This document shows positions 48,898-58,409 of a stretch of 64,000 nucleotides of DNA, piece after piece (within the stretch, counting starts at the first letter, position 1; each line of letters opens with the position of its first letter). The position numbers were made by a program, and so were the translations under genes. This DNA comes from 2-01-FULL-40-13 sp964433155. GTDB lineage: Bacteria; Patescibacteriota; Microgenomatia; UBA1406; GWC2-37-13. Where the stretch lies: contig CAYSQE010000001.1 in assembly GCA_964433155.1 (NCBI GenBank), positions 1 to 64,000 on the forward strand, written 5' to 3'. The notes beneath the pieces are model-generated. The model ran no database searches and was not told the origin of the DNA. It was given only the letters and a program-made list of their open reading frames with translations.

Positions 48898-50340
48898 ATG
48901 TTAGATCAATCTAAAAATATCTTTATTGTGGGTATAAAAGGGGTAGCTATGGCAAATATAGCCATGATTTTGAAAAAGATGGGGAAAAATGTCACAGGCT
49001 CAGATATCGCTGAAGAATTCATTACAGATGGCCAACTAAAACAACATGGGATATACAGTCAAATTGGCTTTGCGCCAGATAAGCTTCCTGGTGATACTAA
49101 CCTAGTTATTTACACTGGAGCAAATCAAGGTGTTAATAATCCTCAGGTCAAAGAAGCCAAAAAACGAGGCGTAAACATTATCACCCAAGCAGAATTTTTA
49201 GCTCAATTGTCAAGCCAGTTTAAAACAACTATTGCTGTTTGTGGCTGTCATGGTAAAACTACAACTTCTTCCTTGCTTTCATATGCTTTGATCAAGCTGG
49301 GAGCTAAGCCGAGTTATATGGTTGGAAGTTCTTCGTTCAACGACTTTCCCGGAGGGGATTTTAAGGGGAAGGATTATTTTGTGATCGAAGCTGACGAATA
49401 TGGAGTAAATCCCCCTCTAGATAAAACGCCTAAATTTCACTATCTTAAACCTGATTATATTCTCTGTACAAATATCGACTTTGACCACCCCGATGTATAC
49501 AAAAATCTGAAAGAAACGCAAAATGCATTCCTAAAGTTTTTCGACAATAAAAAACTTATTCTTTGTGCTGACGACCCAATAACTCTTCAATCGATTAACC
49601 TGCCTGCCGGCAGGCAAGGTCGATTAAACGATAAGCAATATATTACATATGGATTTTCAAAAAAATCTCATCTCCAAATTGGAGATTATAAAACAGAGAG
49701 GAAAGGCTCGTCCTTTTCATTACATTTTAATCAACGAGGTAACAAGTCGCTTCAACAATCACCGATTTCTAGAATGGCGATAAAATTATACGGAGATAAA
49801 AATGTTTTAAATGCGGCGGGGGTAATTTTGACTCTTTTACAATTAGGTTTTCCATTTGAGAAGATTAAAACTGCTATTCAAGATTTTACTGGTGCAAAAA
49901 GAAGATTCGAACAAATTTTTGAAAAAAATGGGACCTATCTTTTCGACGATTATGGTCATCACCCAAGAGAAATTGAAGCAACAATCCAGGCTGCAAGAAG
50001 CCGTTTTCCCAAAAGGAGAATAATAATTATTTTCCAACCCCATACCTATTCTCGAACACAGGTGTTTTTAAAAGACTTTGCAGCCAGTTTAAGCCTGGCC
50101 AACAGATCGTTTATCCTACCAATCTTTCCCTCAGCTAGAGAAAATCCTAACGATTTTAATGTTACATCAAACGATGTTGCAAAAATTAGTCAAGACAAAA
50201 TAGTAAATGTAACTTCCAAAAAGCTCCTCTTATCACATTTAACAACTGAAGTTTCACGTTCAGACATCATTTTTACAATGGGCGCTGGAGATATTTATAA
50301 GCTTAAAGATGATATAATTAATATCATTAAAGCTTTATGA
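48898..50340 (+). CDS. murC: UDP-N-acetylmuramate-L-alanine ligase
   Basis: 480 residues: FIVGIKGVAMANIAMILKKMG, the GSDI/IYTGANQGV region, VCGCHGKTTTSSLLSYAL (ATP site), EADEYGVNPPL, TNIDFDHPDVY, DDYGHHPREIEATIQA and FQPHTYSRTQVF. It adds the first amino acid to UDP-MurNAc. Around residues 230-245 the peptide SINLPAGRQGRLND is encoded by the 42-bp palindromic element; it falls in the middle of a surface region where Mur ligases vary. It overlaps murB by 4 nt. Confidence 0.92.
   Translation: MLDQSKNIFIVGIKGVAMANIAMILKKMGKNVTGSDIAEEFITDGQLKQHGIYSQIGFAPDKLPGDTNLVIYTGANQGVNNPQVKEAKKRGVNIITQAEFLAQLSSQFKTTIAVCGCHGKTTTSSLLSYALIKLGAKPSYMVGSSSFNDFPGGDFKGKDYFVIEADEYGVNPPLDKTPKFHYLKPDYILCTNIDFDHPDVYKNLKETQNAFLKFFDNKKLILCADDPITLQSINLPAGRQGRLNDKQYITYGFSKKSHLQIGDYKTERKGSSFSLHFNQRGNKSLQQSPISRMAIKLYGDKNVLNAAGVILTLLQLGFPFEKIKTAIQDFTGAKRRFEQIFEKNGTYLFDDYGHHPREIEATIQAARSRFPKRRIIIIFQPHTYSRTQVFLKDFAASLSLANRSFILPIFPSARENPNDFNVTSNDVAKISQDKIVNVTSKKLLLSHLTTEVSRSDIIFTMGAGDIYKLKDDIINIIKAL
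49591..49632. repeat. 42-bp LPAGRQG palindromic element in murC
   Basis: Identical to 13887-13928. The bases before it (CTTCAA) also match the palindrome in metG at 63394-63419. Confidence 0.9.
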
Positions 50341-51248
50341 ATGCAAAAACTCAACTTGAAAAGTATCTTGGTCACGATCGTGTACGAGATAATTTCAATC
50401 TCTCACCCTATCTCACATTACGCACGAATACTGTTGCCCAATACTATTTTGAGGCTGAAACACGAGAAGATCTTGTGAGAGCAAAAAGATCTTCGCTAAA
50501 ACTTCATATGCCGATTTTTATACTTGGAGGCGGGTCAAATCTTGCAATTCTAAAACCTTTAATTCACGGATTAGTTGTTAGAAATAAGTTTATTGAAAAA
50601 AAAATTGAACCGATTGCTAAAAACCATGTCAAACTTACCGTTTCATCAGGATATCCTGTGACAAAACTGGCTAAAGAATTAGCTAAAGAGGGGTATGAGG
50701 GTATTGAGTATCACTTTGGGCTACCAGGCACTGTTGGAGGAGCCCTCTACATGAACTCAAAATGGACCAAACCTCTTTCTTATTTTGGCGATACTCTTAT
50801 TTCTGCAAATCTTTTAGATCAAAACGGAAATGTCAAAACAGTCGATAGATCATATTTTGACTTTGCCTACGATCAGAGCATCTTACAAAAGACAAAGGAA
50901 ATTGTTCTAGAAACGATATTTAAACTCAAAAAGGTCAAACCAACTATTACCTTGGAACACATTGATTTTGCCATGAAGTACAGAAAACAAACACAACCAT
51001 TTGGGGTTTATTGCAGCGGTTGTTTTTTTCAAAATGCAAACGGTTCATCTGCTGGAAGATTTATTGATCGGGCAGGATTAAAAGGTAGAAGAATCGGTAA
51101 ATTTCACGTCTCAGAGAAACACGCCAACTTTATTGTCAACGACGGCGATGGAAATCCAGAAGACCTAAAAAAACTCTTGGAGTTAATAAAACAAAATGTA
51201 TACGATAAATTTAAGGTAAGGTTAGAAGAAGAAGTGATAGTATTATAA
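50337..51248 (+). CDS. murB: UDP-N-acetylenolpyruvoylglucosamine reductase
   Basis: 303 residues, FAD-dependent: LRTNTVAQYYFEAETREDL, FILGGGSNLAI, EGIEYHFGLPGTVGGALYMNSK (quoted as GLPGTVGGALYMN), FDFAYDQSILQ-type segment and the C-terminal SGCFFQNANGSSAGRFIDRAGLKG with HANFIVNDG. It reduces the MurA product to UDP-MurNAc. The catalytic Ser of the C-terminal domain (GCFFQN...SAG region) is present. It follows murC directly. Confidence 0.93.
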   Translation: MNAKTQLEKYLGHDRVRDNFNLSPYLTLRTNTVAQYYFEAETREDLVRAKRSSLKLHMPIFILGGGSNLAILKPLIHGLVVRNKFIEKKIEPIAKNHVKLTVSSGYPVTKLAKELAKEGYEGIEYHFGLPGTVGGALYMNSKWTKPLSYFGDTLISANLLDQNGNVKTVDRSYFDFAYDQSILQKTKEIVLETIFKLKKVKPTITLEHIDFAMKYRKQTQPFGVYCSGCFFQNANGSSAGRFIDRAGLKGRRIGKFHVSEKHANFIVNDGDGNPEDLKKLLELIKQNVYDKFKVRLEEEVIVL

Positions 51249-51326
51249 CTTATAACTTTTAACTCGTAACTTTCATTGTAGGAATTATTGAAGTTATAAG
51301 TTACAAGTTTCAAGTTGCACGATTTT

Positions 51327-52652
51327 ATGGAGGATGCATTTCTTATCAAGGGAGGAAAAAGACTAACTGGCTCAATTACTATATCTGGGGCAAAGAACGT
51401 GGCTCTAAAGGTAATCATCGCAGCGCTTCTTTTGGATAATCCAGTGACTTTCAAAAACATTCCTCGCATTGCTGATGTCTTTGAACTTTTACATCTCATT
51501 GAATCGCTCGGGGGTAAAGCACAATTTATCGAGGAACATACTGTGGTTGTTTATGGAAGAGGAATAAATAAAAACAAAGTAGATTTACTTCATGCTTCTA
51601 AAATTAGGGTTTCCTTTATGTTTTTTGCCCCACTTCTCTATAAATTTTCCCATTGTTATGTACCTAACCCTGGAGGATGCCGGTTGGGCGCGCGACCCAT
51701 CGATCGTACCATAGAGGGAATGAGAAAGCTTGGAATAGATGTAGATTATGACTCGGAAACTGGCTATTATAAGGCTCAAATGAAACAACGACCTTCAGGC
51801 TATTTCTCTTTTTCAAAACCCACTCATACTGGAACAGAGCTTCTCATAATGTTGGCAGTATTAGGTAAAGCAAAAACTACCCTAGACAATGTAGCGCTTG
51901 AACCAGAAATAGATGAACTCATAAAATTTTTAAATCTAAGTGGTGCTAAAGTTCAAAAAAATGGTAAAAAAATAACCATAGAACCTGTCAAAAATTTGCT
52001 TTTATATGATCCATTTGCGATAATTAGCGATCGTAACGAAGCAGTTACGTTTGCAACTCTCGCCGTTGCAACAAAAGGTGAAGTCACAGTATCACCGATT
52101 TCTGGCAAAAATATTCAAACTTTCATTCAAAAAATCAAGGGTATTGGTATAGAAGTAAACATAATTAATCAAACAATGATTAAGTTTAGATATATAAATA
52201 CAATAAAATCCTCACATATTCAAACAAGTCCTCATCCGGGATTCATGACCGATTGGCAACCAAATTGGGCAGTACTAATGACCCAAGCCAGCGGTGACTC
52301 AATAATTGAAGAGCGAGTATTTGAAAATAGATTTTCCTATGTTGAAGAGCTAAGAAGACTGGGTGCAGAGATAGATTTTGCTAAACTTCAAGTAATTAAC
52401 CCGGTCGAGTATTTTTTCTTTAATTTTGAACCCCAAAAGAAATATAATCAGGCTATAAAGATTCATGGTCCGCAAGAACTTCATGGAGGTGTTCTAGACA
52501 TAGCTGATCTGAGAGCGGGTGCGACTCTAGCAATTGCAGCTCTTGTAGCAGATGGTGAATCGGTAGTCAACGGGGCTTCAATCTTAGAGCGCGGATATGA
52601 AAACTTTAGCGAAAAAGTTCAAAGTCTCGGAGGAGATATTAAAAAATTATGA
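51327..52652 (+). CDS. murA: UDP-GlcNAc 1-carboxyvinyltransferase
   Basis: About 441 residues of EPT fold: FLIKGGKRLTGSITISGAKNVALK, LEPEIDELIKFLNLSGAKV (quoted parts), and NPGGCRLGARPIDRTIEGMRKLG with the catalytic Cys near 117, which suggests fosfomycin sensitivity. Transfers enolpyruvate from PEP to UDP-GlcNAc. ATG 51327 is preferred; TTG 51315 is alternative. The 78-nt gap before it holds degenerate TTATAACTT/AAGTTATAAG repeats. Confidence 0.94.
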   Translation: MEDAFLIKGGKRLTGSITISGAKNVALKVIIAALLLDNPVTFKNIPRIADVFELLHLIESLGGKAQFIEEHTVVVYGRGINKNKVDLLHASKIRVSFMFFAPLLYKFSHCYVPNPGGCRLGARPIDRTIEGMRKLGIDVDYDSETGYYKAQMKQRPSGYFSFSKPTHTGTELLIMLAVLGKAKTTLDNVALEPEIDELIKFLNLSGAKVQKNGKKITIEPVKNLLLYDPFAIISDRNEAVTFATLAVATKGEVTVSPISGKNIQTFIQKIKGIGIEVNIINQTMIKFRYINTIKSSHIQTSPHPGFMTDWQPNWAVLMTQASGDSIIEERVFENRFSYVEELRRLGAEIDFAKLQVINPVEYFFFNFEPQKKYNQAIKIHGPQELHGGVLDIADLRAGATLAIAALVADGESVVNGASILERGYENFSEKVQSLGGDIKKL

Positions 52653-53848
52653 AAAAGATTAAAAACATTCTCATTTTGGCTGGCGGGGACAGCACTCGTT
52701 TCTGGCCACTCAAAAATAAGGCTTTATTTAAATTCCTAGGTAAACCTTTGATTCAATATCAAATTGAGACATATAAAAAACTTGCTGAAAACATTTGCCT
52801 TGTTGCTAACAACGAAACACTCAAACAAATAGAACATTTAAGATTAAAGGCAAAAGTAATCGCGCAAAAAAAACCAAACGGGATGGCCGGGGCGGTTTTA
52901 AGTGCAAAAAACGGCTTAAGCGGGGAAACACTTATAGTCAACGCTTCGGATATCTTCGGCGTCGACTCCGTCCATCAATGTATCGATACAATGATGGCGC
53001 TTTCTCCTGAACTTTGTTTAGTCTTTAAGGTAATCAAAGAATATTTTCCTGGTGGATATTTTAAATTTCTAGGCGAACGACCGCTTGAAATCGTCGAAAA
53101 ACCTAAACCCGAAGAAGTACCGTCAAATAAGACCAGACCGGTGTTTGATTACTTTAAAAATATAGAAAAATTTATTCAATCAATCGAAGCAGTAACAACT
53201 AATAAGGACAATGTCTATGAACAAGCTTTGAATAATCTTCTCAAGCAAAATATCAAGGCAAGAGTTGTTGAATATAAAGGTGATTGGCAAGCATTAAAAT
53301 ATCCTTGGCACGTTCTTCCCATGCTGCAATTTTTCTTAAAAACTCTTAAAAACGAAGTTAAAATTGGAAAAAATGTAAAAATTGCGGCAACTGCGAAGGT
53401 CGTTGGCCCTTGTTTTATCGATGATAATACGATCATCGGGGATTTCACCATGGTTCGTCATAGTCAGATTGGTAAAAACTGTGTAATTGGAGGTTATAGC
53501 GAAATCACAAGATCTTACCTTGGAGACAATGTATCGTTGCATAGAAATTACGTTGGCGATTCTGTGCTTGATGATCATGTCCATATGGGTGCAGAAGCCA
53601 CAACCGCAAATTTTAGATTTGATGGAAAGTTTGTAAAATCTGCTGTAGGAGGTGCTAAATTGGATACCAATCTGACCAAACTAGGCACTGTTGTAGGAGC
53701 TCACTCTAAGATAGGAGTGAATACGACATTACTGCCAGGAGTTAAAATTGGTTCCAATACTTTTATAGCTCCCGGTTATACAATCGCTGAAGATGTCGAA
53801 GATAACATGTTTATTTTTCACAAGAAAAAAGTTAGAAATAAATCATGA
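52649..53848 (+). CDS. GlmU-like nucleotidyltransferase with left-handed beta-helix
   Basis: The N-terminal nucleotidyltransferase domain starts ILILAGGDSTRFWPL (GGxxTR loop), with KPLIQYQIETYK, PNGMAGAVLSAK, ASDIFGVD and GDWQALKYPWHVL. From about residue 230 hexapeptide repeats follow (IGKNVKIAATAKVVGPCFI, IGDFTMVRHSQIGKNCVIGG). The architecture matches GlmU and sugar-1-phosphate nucleotidyltransferases; location after murA suggests it supplies UDP-GlcNAc. Acetyltransferase His and Asn residues are not clearly visible, so it may lack that activity. It overlaps murA and yvcK by 4 nt each. Confidence 0.82.
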   Translation: MKKIKNILILAGGDSTRFWPLKNKALFKFLGKPLIQYQIETYKKLAENICLVANNETLKQIEHLRLKAKVIAQKKPNGMAGAVLSAKNGLSGETLIVNASDIFGVDSVHQCIDTMMALSPELCLVFKVIKEYFPGGYFKFLGERPLEIVEKPKPEEVPSNKTRPVFDYFKNIEKFIQSIEAVTTNKDNVYEQALNNLLKQNIKARVVEYKGDWQALKYPWHVLPMLQFFLKTLKNEVKIGKNVKIAATAKVVGPCFIDDNTIIGDFTMVRHSQIGKNCVIGGYSEITRSYLGDNVSLHRNYVGDSVLDDHVHMGAEATTANFRFDGKFVKSAVGGAKLDTNLTKLGTVVGAHSKIGVNTTLLPGVKIGSNTFIAPGYTIAEDVEDNMFIFHKKKVRNKS

Positions 53849-54816
53849 AAATTGTTACGGTTATAGGTGGAGGAACGGGTACTTTTGTCGTCCTCTCTGG
53901 ACTGAAGAAGTATCCGATTGATCTTGGAGCGATCGTAACCATGATGGATTCTGGTGGCTCAACCGGCAGACTTCGAGATCAACTTGGTGTATTACCGCCT
54001 GGAGATTTAAGACAGTGTCTTGTCGCCCTCTCCGAAGCTCCAATCCTTTGGAGAAAGTTATTTTTATATCGCTTTGAGTCTGGCGATTTTGCCGGCCATA
54101 ACTTCGGCAATCTTTTTCTTTCTGCTTTAGAAAAAGTCTCTTCAAATTATGACGAGGTTATGAATACTGCAGCCTATGTACTTAAAACTAAAGGCAAAGT
54201 AATCCCTGTAACATTTGATAAGACGCACCTTTGTGTTGAGTATGAAGGCGGAAAAACTGTCGTAGGTGAGCATAATATTGAAGAAAATATTCACGAATCA
54301 ACACCCATCAAAAAAGCCTATTTAAGTCCACCTGCCAAACCAAACAATGGAGCCATTAACAGATTGAAAGAATCAGATACAGTCATAATTGGTCCAGGTG
54401 ATCTTTATACGAGTATTATCCCAGTGCTACTGGTAAATAAAGTAAAAGAGACTCTTCAAAACACTAAAGCAAAGATTATTTTCATTATGAATTTGATGAC
54501 TAAATCAGGTCAGACCAATAACTATAAGGCATCAAATCACGTATGTGATCTGTCAAAATATTTAGGAAAAGAACCTCAGGTTGTTATACTAAACTCTGGA
54601 AAAATTCTTCCCGAAATCCTACAATGGTATAAAGACAATAATGAAAAAGTCGTAGAAAACGATCTTGTCAACGATGGATACAAAGGACAGATAATAGTAG
54701 GTGATCTTATTGATTCCCACAGAATTGAAAAAGCTTTCGCAGACAAACTAACAAGAAGCATTTTAAGACATGATTCGACAAAATTGGCAAGTGTACTGAA
54801 AAATCTTATCTTATGA
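53845..54816 (+). CDS. yvcK: YvcK/CofD-like protein
   Basis: 323 residues: VTVIGGGTGTFVVLSGLKKY, TMMDSGGSTGRLRDQLGVLPPGDLRQCL (quoted as MMDSGGSTGRLRDQ), HNFGNLFLSALEKV, and SDTVIIGPGDLYTSIIPVLLV. In Bacillus and mycobacteria YvcK binds UDP-sugars and supports cell-wall growth and shape, which matches this position among mur genes. It overlaps both neighbours by 4 nt. Confidence 0.92.
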   Translation: MKIVTVIGGGTGTFVVLSGLKKYPIDLGAIVTMMDSGGSTGRLRDQLGVLPPGDLRQCLVALSEAPILWRKLFLYRFESGDFAGHNFGNLFLSALEKVSSNYDEVMNTAAYVLKTKGKVIPVTFDKTHLCVEYEGGKTVVGEHNIEENIHESTPIKKAYLSPPAKPNNGAINRLKESDTVIIGPGDLYTSIIPVLLVNKVKETLQNTKAKIIFIMNLMTKSGQTNNYKASNHVCDLSKYLGKEPQVVILNSGKILPEILQWYKDNNEKVVENDLVNDGYKGQIIVGDLIDSHRIEKAFADKLTRSILRHDSTKLASVLKNLIL

Positions 54817-55184
54817 TAAAAAAACATGTTTTCTCCTTTAAGAATGCGCTTGCTGGACTTAGGTGGGCTTTTAAAACCCAGACAAATTTTAAGATACAGC
54901 TACTGCTTTCTTTATTTGCTCTAATTGGCGGTTTTATTTTTCAAATTTCGTATCTAGAATTTCTCGTCATCATAACTCTTATCGGAATTGGACTCGCGAT
55001 CGAAGCTGTAAATACAGCAATTGAAGAAGCAATTGACGCCATTCATAAAGACTGGAGCGAAGAGATTAAAGTCGCAAAAGACGTCTCTGCAGCTGCGATG
55101 TTAATCTTCTCACTCACTGCCTTCATAATTGCTTGTATTATATTTGTTCCTAGAATCTTGAAACTATTAACTATTAACTATTAA
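54813..55184 (+). CDS. dgkA: Diacylglycerol/undecaprenol kinase family protein
   Basis: A 123-residue membrane protein with three helices: FKNALAGLRWAFKTQTNFKIQ, the EFLVIITLIGIGLAIEAVNTAIEEAID signature (quoted as IEAVNTAIEEAID) and VSAAAMLIFSLTAFIIACIIF. Gram-positive homologues phosphorylate undecaprenol, which recycles the lipid carrier for MraY. A tandem CTATTAA repeat forms its last codons (LLTINY). It overlaps yvcK by 4 nt. Confidence 0.9.
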   Translation: MIKKHVFSFKNALAGLRWAFKTQTNFKIQLLLSLFALIGGFIFQISYLEFLVIITLIGIGLAIEAVNTAIEEAIDAIHKDWSEEIKVAKDVSAAAMLIFSLTAFIIACIIFVPRILKLLTINY

Positions 55185-55211
55185 CTATTAACTATTAACT
55201 ATTAACTATTA
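55164..55211 (+). repeat. Seven-nt tandem repeat (CTATTAA) x about 7
   Basis: Near-perfect units span the dgkA stop and the gap before mraY. Confidence 0.9.
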
Positions 55212-55215
55212 TTTT

Positions 55216-56253
55216 ATGTCCGTTTATCTGTTTATTGTTTTTATCTCTTTTTTACTTAACTTTATTCTCATTATTCCTTTTATCAATTTTCTCTATAGAA
55301 AAAAATTTCAGAGAGCAGAACAACAAACTAAAGATGCGTTTAACAAACCCACTCCGATTTTTGACAAATTTCACAGACATAAAAAAGGTACGCCCGTCGG
55401 AGGAGGTATTTTGGTTATCTTCTCAACAATGTTGCTTTTTTTTACCTTTCTTATCCTCTTTTTTTTGTTTAATAAAAAAATAATCTCTAATTTTCCTTCT
55501 GCTGTAGCCGAAATAAAAATCCTTCTTTTTACTTTTTTTTCCTTTGGCTTTCTTGGATTATACGATGATCTAAATAAAATATTTTTTTGGCAAAAAGAAC
55601 AATTCTTTGGTCTGCGCTTAAGACATAAGCTCATTGTTGAGATACTTCTTGCTTTGGTTATCTCTTATTGGCTGTTTGTAGATTTTAAGATTGATATCAT
55701 CCATATCCCTTTTTTAGGAGTTTTTCAAATTTCCTGGTTTTATGTTATATTCTCTACCTTCGTGATTGTGGCATTTGCAAATGCCGTCAATATTACAGAT
55801 GGGTTAGATGGCCTTGCGTCTGGGATCCTGCTTTTTACTCTGGCTAGTTTTTGGGTTGTATCAAGAGCCATTTTAGATGTACCCACCAGTTTGTTTATCG
55901 CAACCTGGCTTGGTGGACTTATCGCCTTTTTATATTTCAACATTTATCCGGCGAGAATTTTTTTAGGCGATGCGGGGGCTTTGTCTTTTGGAGCAACATT
56001 CGCGGTCATTGGTCTTATTTTGGGCAAAGCGTTTGCTCTTCCAATCGTAGGGGGAGTATTTATCATCGAGATAGCAAGTTCACTTATTCAACTCCTGGGT
56101 AAAAAATTTCTTGGTAGAAAGATTTTTCCGGTTGCCCCTCTTCACCTCTGGCTGCAAATGAAAGGTTGGGGAGAGCCTAAGATAGTTATGCGGCTTTGGA
56201 TCATCTCCATTCTTTTCACCATCTTTGGCTTGATGGTTGCGTTTGCAAAATGA
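55216..56253 (+). CDS. mraY: Phospho-N-acetylmuramoyl-pentapeptide transferase
   Basis: 345 residues with about 10 membrane helices. Signature loops are KKGTPVGGGILVIFS, FLGLYDDLNKIF (Asp pair), NITDGLDGLASG and RIFLGDAGALSFGATFA, plus PLHLWLQMKGWGEPKIV. It couples UDP-MurNAc-pentapeptide to undecaprenyl phosphate to make lipid I. Last gene of the mraZ-mraY run and convergent with ftsK 8 nt away. Confidence 0.95.
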   Translation: MSVYLFIVFISFLLNFILIIPFINFLYRKKFQRAEQQTKDAFNKPTPIFDKFHRHKKGTPVGGGILVIFSTMLLFFTFLILFFLFNKKIISNFPSAVAEIKILLFTFFSFGFLGLYDDLNKIFFWQKEQFFGLRLRHKLIVEILLALVISYWLFVDFKIDIIHIPFLGVFQISWFYVIFSTFVIVAFANAVNITDGLDGLASGILLFTLASFWVVSRAILDVPTSLFIATWLGGLIAFLYFNIYPARIFLGDAGALSFGATFAVIGLILGKAFALPIVGGVFIIEIASSLIQLLGKKFLGRKIFPVAPLHLWLQMKGWGEPKIVMRLWIISILFTIFGLMVAFAK

Positions 56254-56261
56254 GACTCAGA

Positions 56262-58367
56262 TTATTGATTTTCGCCTTGCATCGATCTCTTGATTACTTC
56301 TCTGGGCTTTGATCCCTCTGCTGGGCTAACGTATCCAGATGCCTCTAGCTGATCAAGAATTCGGGCGGCTCGGGCATACCCTATACTAAATTTTCTTTGC
56401 AAAAGAGAAGCTGAGGCATGATCCATCTGCGCTATCAACTCAATTGCTTGATTAAATAAGGGATCTCTTTGCTCTCCATCTACGACCATCGTCCCCCCAC
56501 GCCCTCCGATGTACACCTGCTGCTGTGTGATCTCCTCGGTATAATTAACATCTGGGACCTGGGCTTTGAGAAACTTGACAAGCTGATTTACCTCCTTTTC
56601 CGTCAGAAATGGCCCTTGGATACGGCGCGGCTTGGCTTGATCAGGCGGTAAAAAAAGCATATCTCCTTTTCCCAAAAGTTTCTCGGCGCCGGGCATATCG
56701 ATGATCACCCGAGAATCGATCATTGAAGATACGTTAAACGCAATACGAGTCGGAATATTCGCTTTCATGAGTCCAGTGATCACATCAACCGAAGGTCTCT
56801 GTGTTGCTAAAATTAAATGAATCCCTGTAGCCCTGGCCATCTGTGCAATTCTTGTAATTAAATCCTCAGCATCACCTGGGGCGAAAATCATCAGATCGGC
56901 TAATTCATCGATGACAAAAAGGATGTACGGTTTCTTGACGACCCCTTCCAAACTATTGAAACCGTCTAGATTTCTCACACCGGCTTTAGAAAAGTCTTTG
57001 TAGCGACTTTCCATTTCGCCAACAGTCCATTTAAGCGCCGATATGATTCGATCGGGTTCTACTATAACCTCGGTTAAAAGGTGAGGAATGCCATTATAGA
57101 GCGTCAATTCAACGCGCTTAGGATCAACCAAAATTACCCGTAGGTCTTCTGGCTTGGTTCGAAACAAAAATGTGGTTATCCATGAATTTAAAAGTACAGA
57201 TTTTCCCGACCCTGTCGCACCGGCTATAAGAACGTGGGGCATCTTGTTGATCGAAGTTGCCTGAGGTTGACCAGAAACATCCAACCCTAGAGGAACAAGG
57301 AGAGGGTCGAGGTTGTTGCTAAATAACGGTGAGGATAGCAATTTCTTTAAAGTCACAATTTCAGGTTTTCTGTTTGGGATCTCTATGCCAACCAATGATC
57401 TTCCGGGTATTGGCGCCTCTATTCTCACCTGGCCTGTGGGAGCGGCCAAAGCAAGGGCCATATCGTTTCCTAAAGCCGTAATTCTCGATAGCTTCGTTCC
57501 CATTGTGATTTCCAATGCATATTGAGTTACAGCTGGTCCATAATTAATCTCGGCTACCCGTGCCCTCATCCCAAAGCTATCGAGCGTTTTTTCTATAACA
57601 TCTGCATTTTTCTTTACGTCTCCCCTATCTGCTTCCTTTTGTGCCAAATCAATCAATAGTGATAGCGGCGGATATACCCAGGCAGTTTTTGAAATTGGAC
57701 TCAACGGTTTTATGGTCAATTGCTTATTTGCTATGTTAACTGGCTCTATCTTTTTATCAGCTACTGTCTCTGTTTTATAGAATTCCTGACTTTTTTCGTC
57801 TTTTTTATCTCCTCGAAGCGATTTATCACCAGCCGAACGGAAAAGATACGCCTTTGAAAAATCAAAAATAGACTTAGCCACATTCAGAAGAAATATTACA
57901 AATACGTCGATAGAGGTATCCAAGAATAGTATCAATCCGACAAAAAATATTACTCCTAATATTGCAATAGCTCCCATCAAGGAAAAATCAAGGCTTAAGT
58001 TTCTAAAAATAATGTCTCCAAATTGGCCTGATTGAAATATTCCCAGAAGCGAAATAAATAAAAGGATGAGACCGCCACTCATATTTGGTTTGACAAAATT
58101 GAGTTTTTTCGTATTAAAAAAGTGACCCGATAGCAAAATTAAAATAAAGGGCAAGAAGATAGCTAGTCCCCCAAATCTGCTGATCAAAACATTATTTATC
58201 CTATGTAATATTCTTCCATCAGAATCACCTGTGATATTTTTAAGATAAGAAATTAAAAAAACCAAGCCAATACCAATCAGGATAAAACCAAAGACGTTAA
58301 AAATAGTTTGCTTGTTTATTTTGAATTTAAAGAAGGGGATTTTAATCAATGACCGTCTTCTTGCCAT
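56262..58367 (-). CDS. ftsK: DNA translocase FtsK/SpoIIIE
   Basis: 701 residues: four N-terminal membrane helices, a short linker, then the alpha/beta motor with VPLGLDVSGQPQATSINKMPHVLIAGATGSGKS (Walker A quoted as GATGSGKS near 382), FVIDELADLM (Walker B) and RPSVDVITGLMKANIPTRIAF (quoted in part). The C-terminal gamma winged helix ASLLQRKFSIGYARAARILDQLE binds KOPS-type sites. It moves chromosome ends through the septum. Single-gene unit with its own promoter. Confidence 0.95.
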   Translation of the reverse strand: MARRRSLIKIPFFKFKINKQTIFNVFGFILIGIGLVFLISYLKNITGDSDGRILHRINNVLISRFGGLAIFLPFILILLSGHFFNTKKLNFVKPNMSGGLILLFISLLGIFQSGQFGDIIFRNLSLDFSLMGAIAILGVIFFVGLILFLDTSIDVFVIFLLNVAKSIFDFSKAYLFRSAGDKSLRGDKKDEKSQEFYKTETVADKKIEPVNIANKQLTIKPLSPISKTAWVYPPLSLLIDLAQKEADRGDVKKNADVIEKTLDSFGMRARVAEINYGPAVTQYALEITMGTKLSRITALGNDMALALAAPTGQVRIEAPIPGRSLVGIEIPNRKPEIVTLKKLLSSPLFSNNLDPLLVPLGLDVSGQPQATSINKMPHVLIAGATGSGKSVLLNSWITTFLFRTKPEDLRVILVDPKRVELTLYNGIPHLLTEVIVEPDRIISALKWTVGEMESRYKDFSKAGVRNLDGFNSLEGVVKKPYILFVIDELADLMIFAPGDAEDLITRIAQMARATGIHLILATQRPSVDVITGLMKANIPTRIAFNVSSMIDSRVIIDMPGAEKLLGKGDMLFLPPDQAKPRRIQGPFLTEKEVNQLVKFLKAQVPDVNYTEEITQQQVYIGGRGGTMVVDGEQRDPLFNQAIELIAQMDHASASLLQRKFSIGYARAARILDQLEASGYVSPAEGSKPREVIKRSMQGENQ

Positions 58368-58402
58368 ATGAAGATTGTAACTTTAATCGTCATCAAAATC
58401 AA
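58368..58402 (-). promoter_or_regulatory. ftsK promoter
   Basis: On the minus strand TTGATT (58402-58397), 17-nt spacer and TACAAT (58379-58374) end 6 nt before the ftsK ATG. Confidence 0.75.
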
Positions 58403-58409
58403 CCTATCA

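Noticed and set aside
55164..55211. CTATTAA tandem repeat as an operator or origin
   Set aside because: It is one of many low-complexity repeats in this genome and lies between two cotranscribed genes; no DnaA-box cluster is present.
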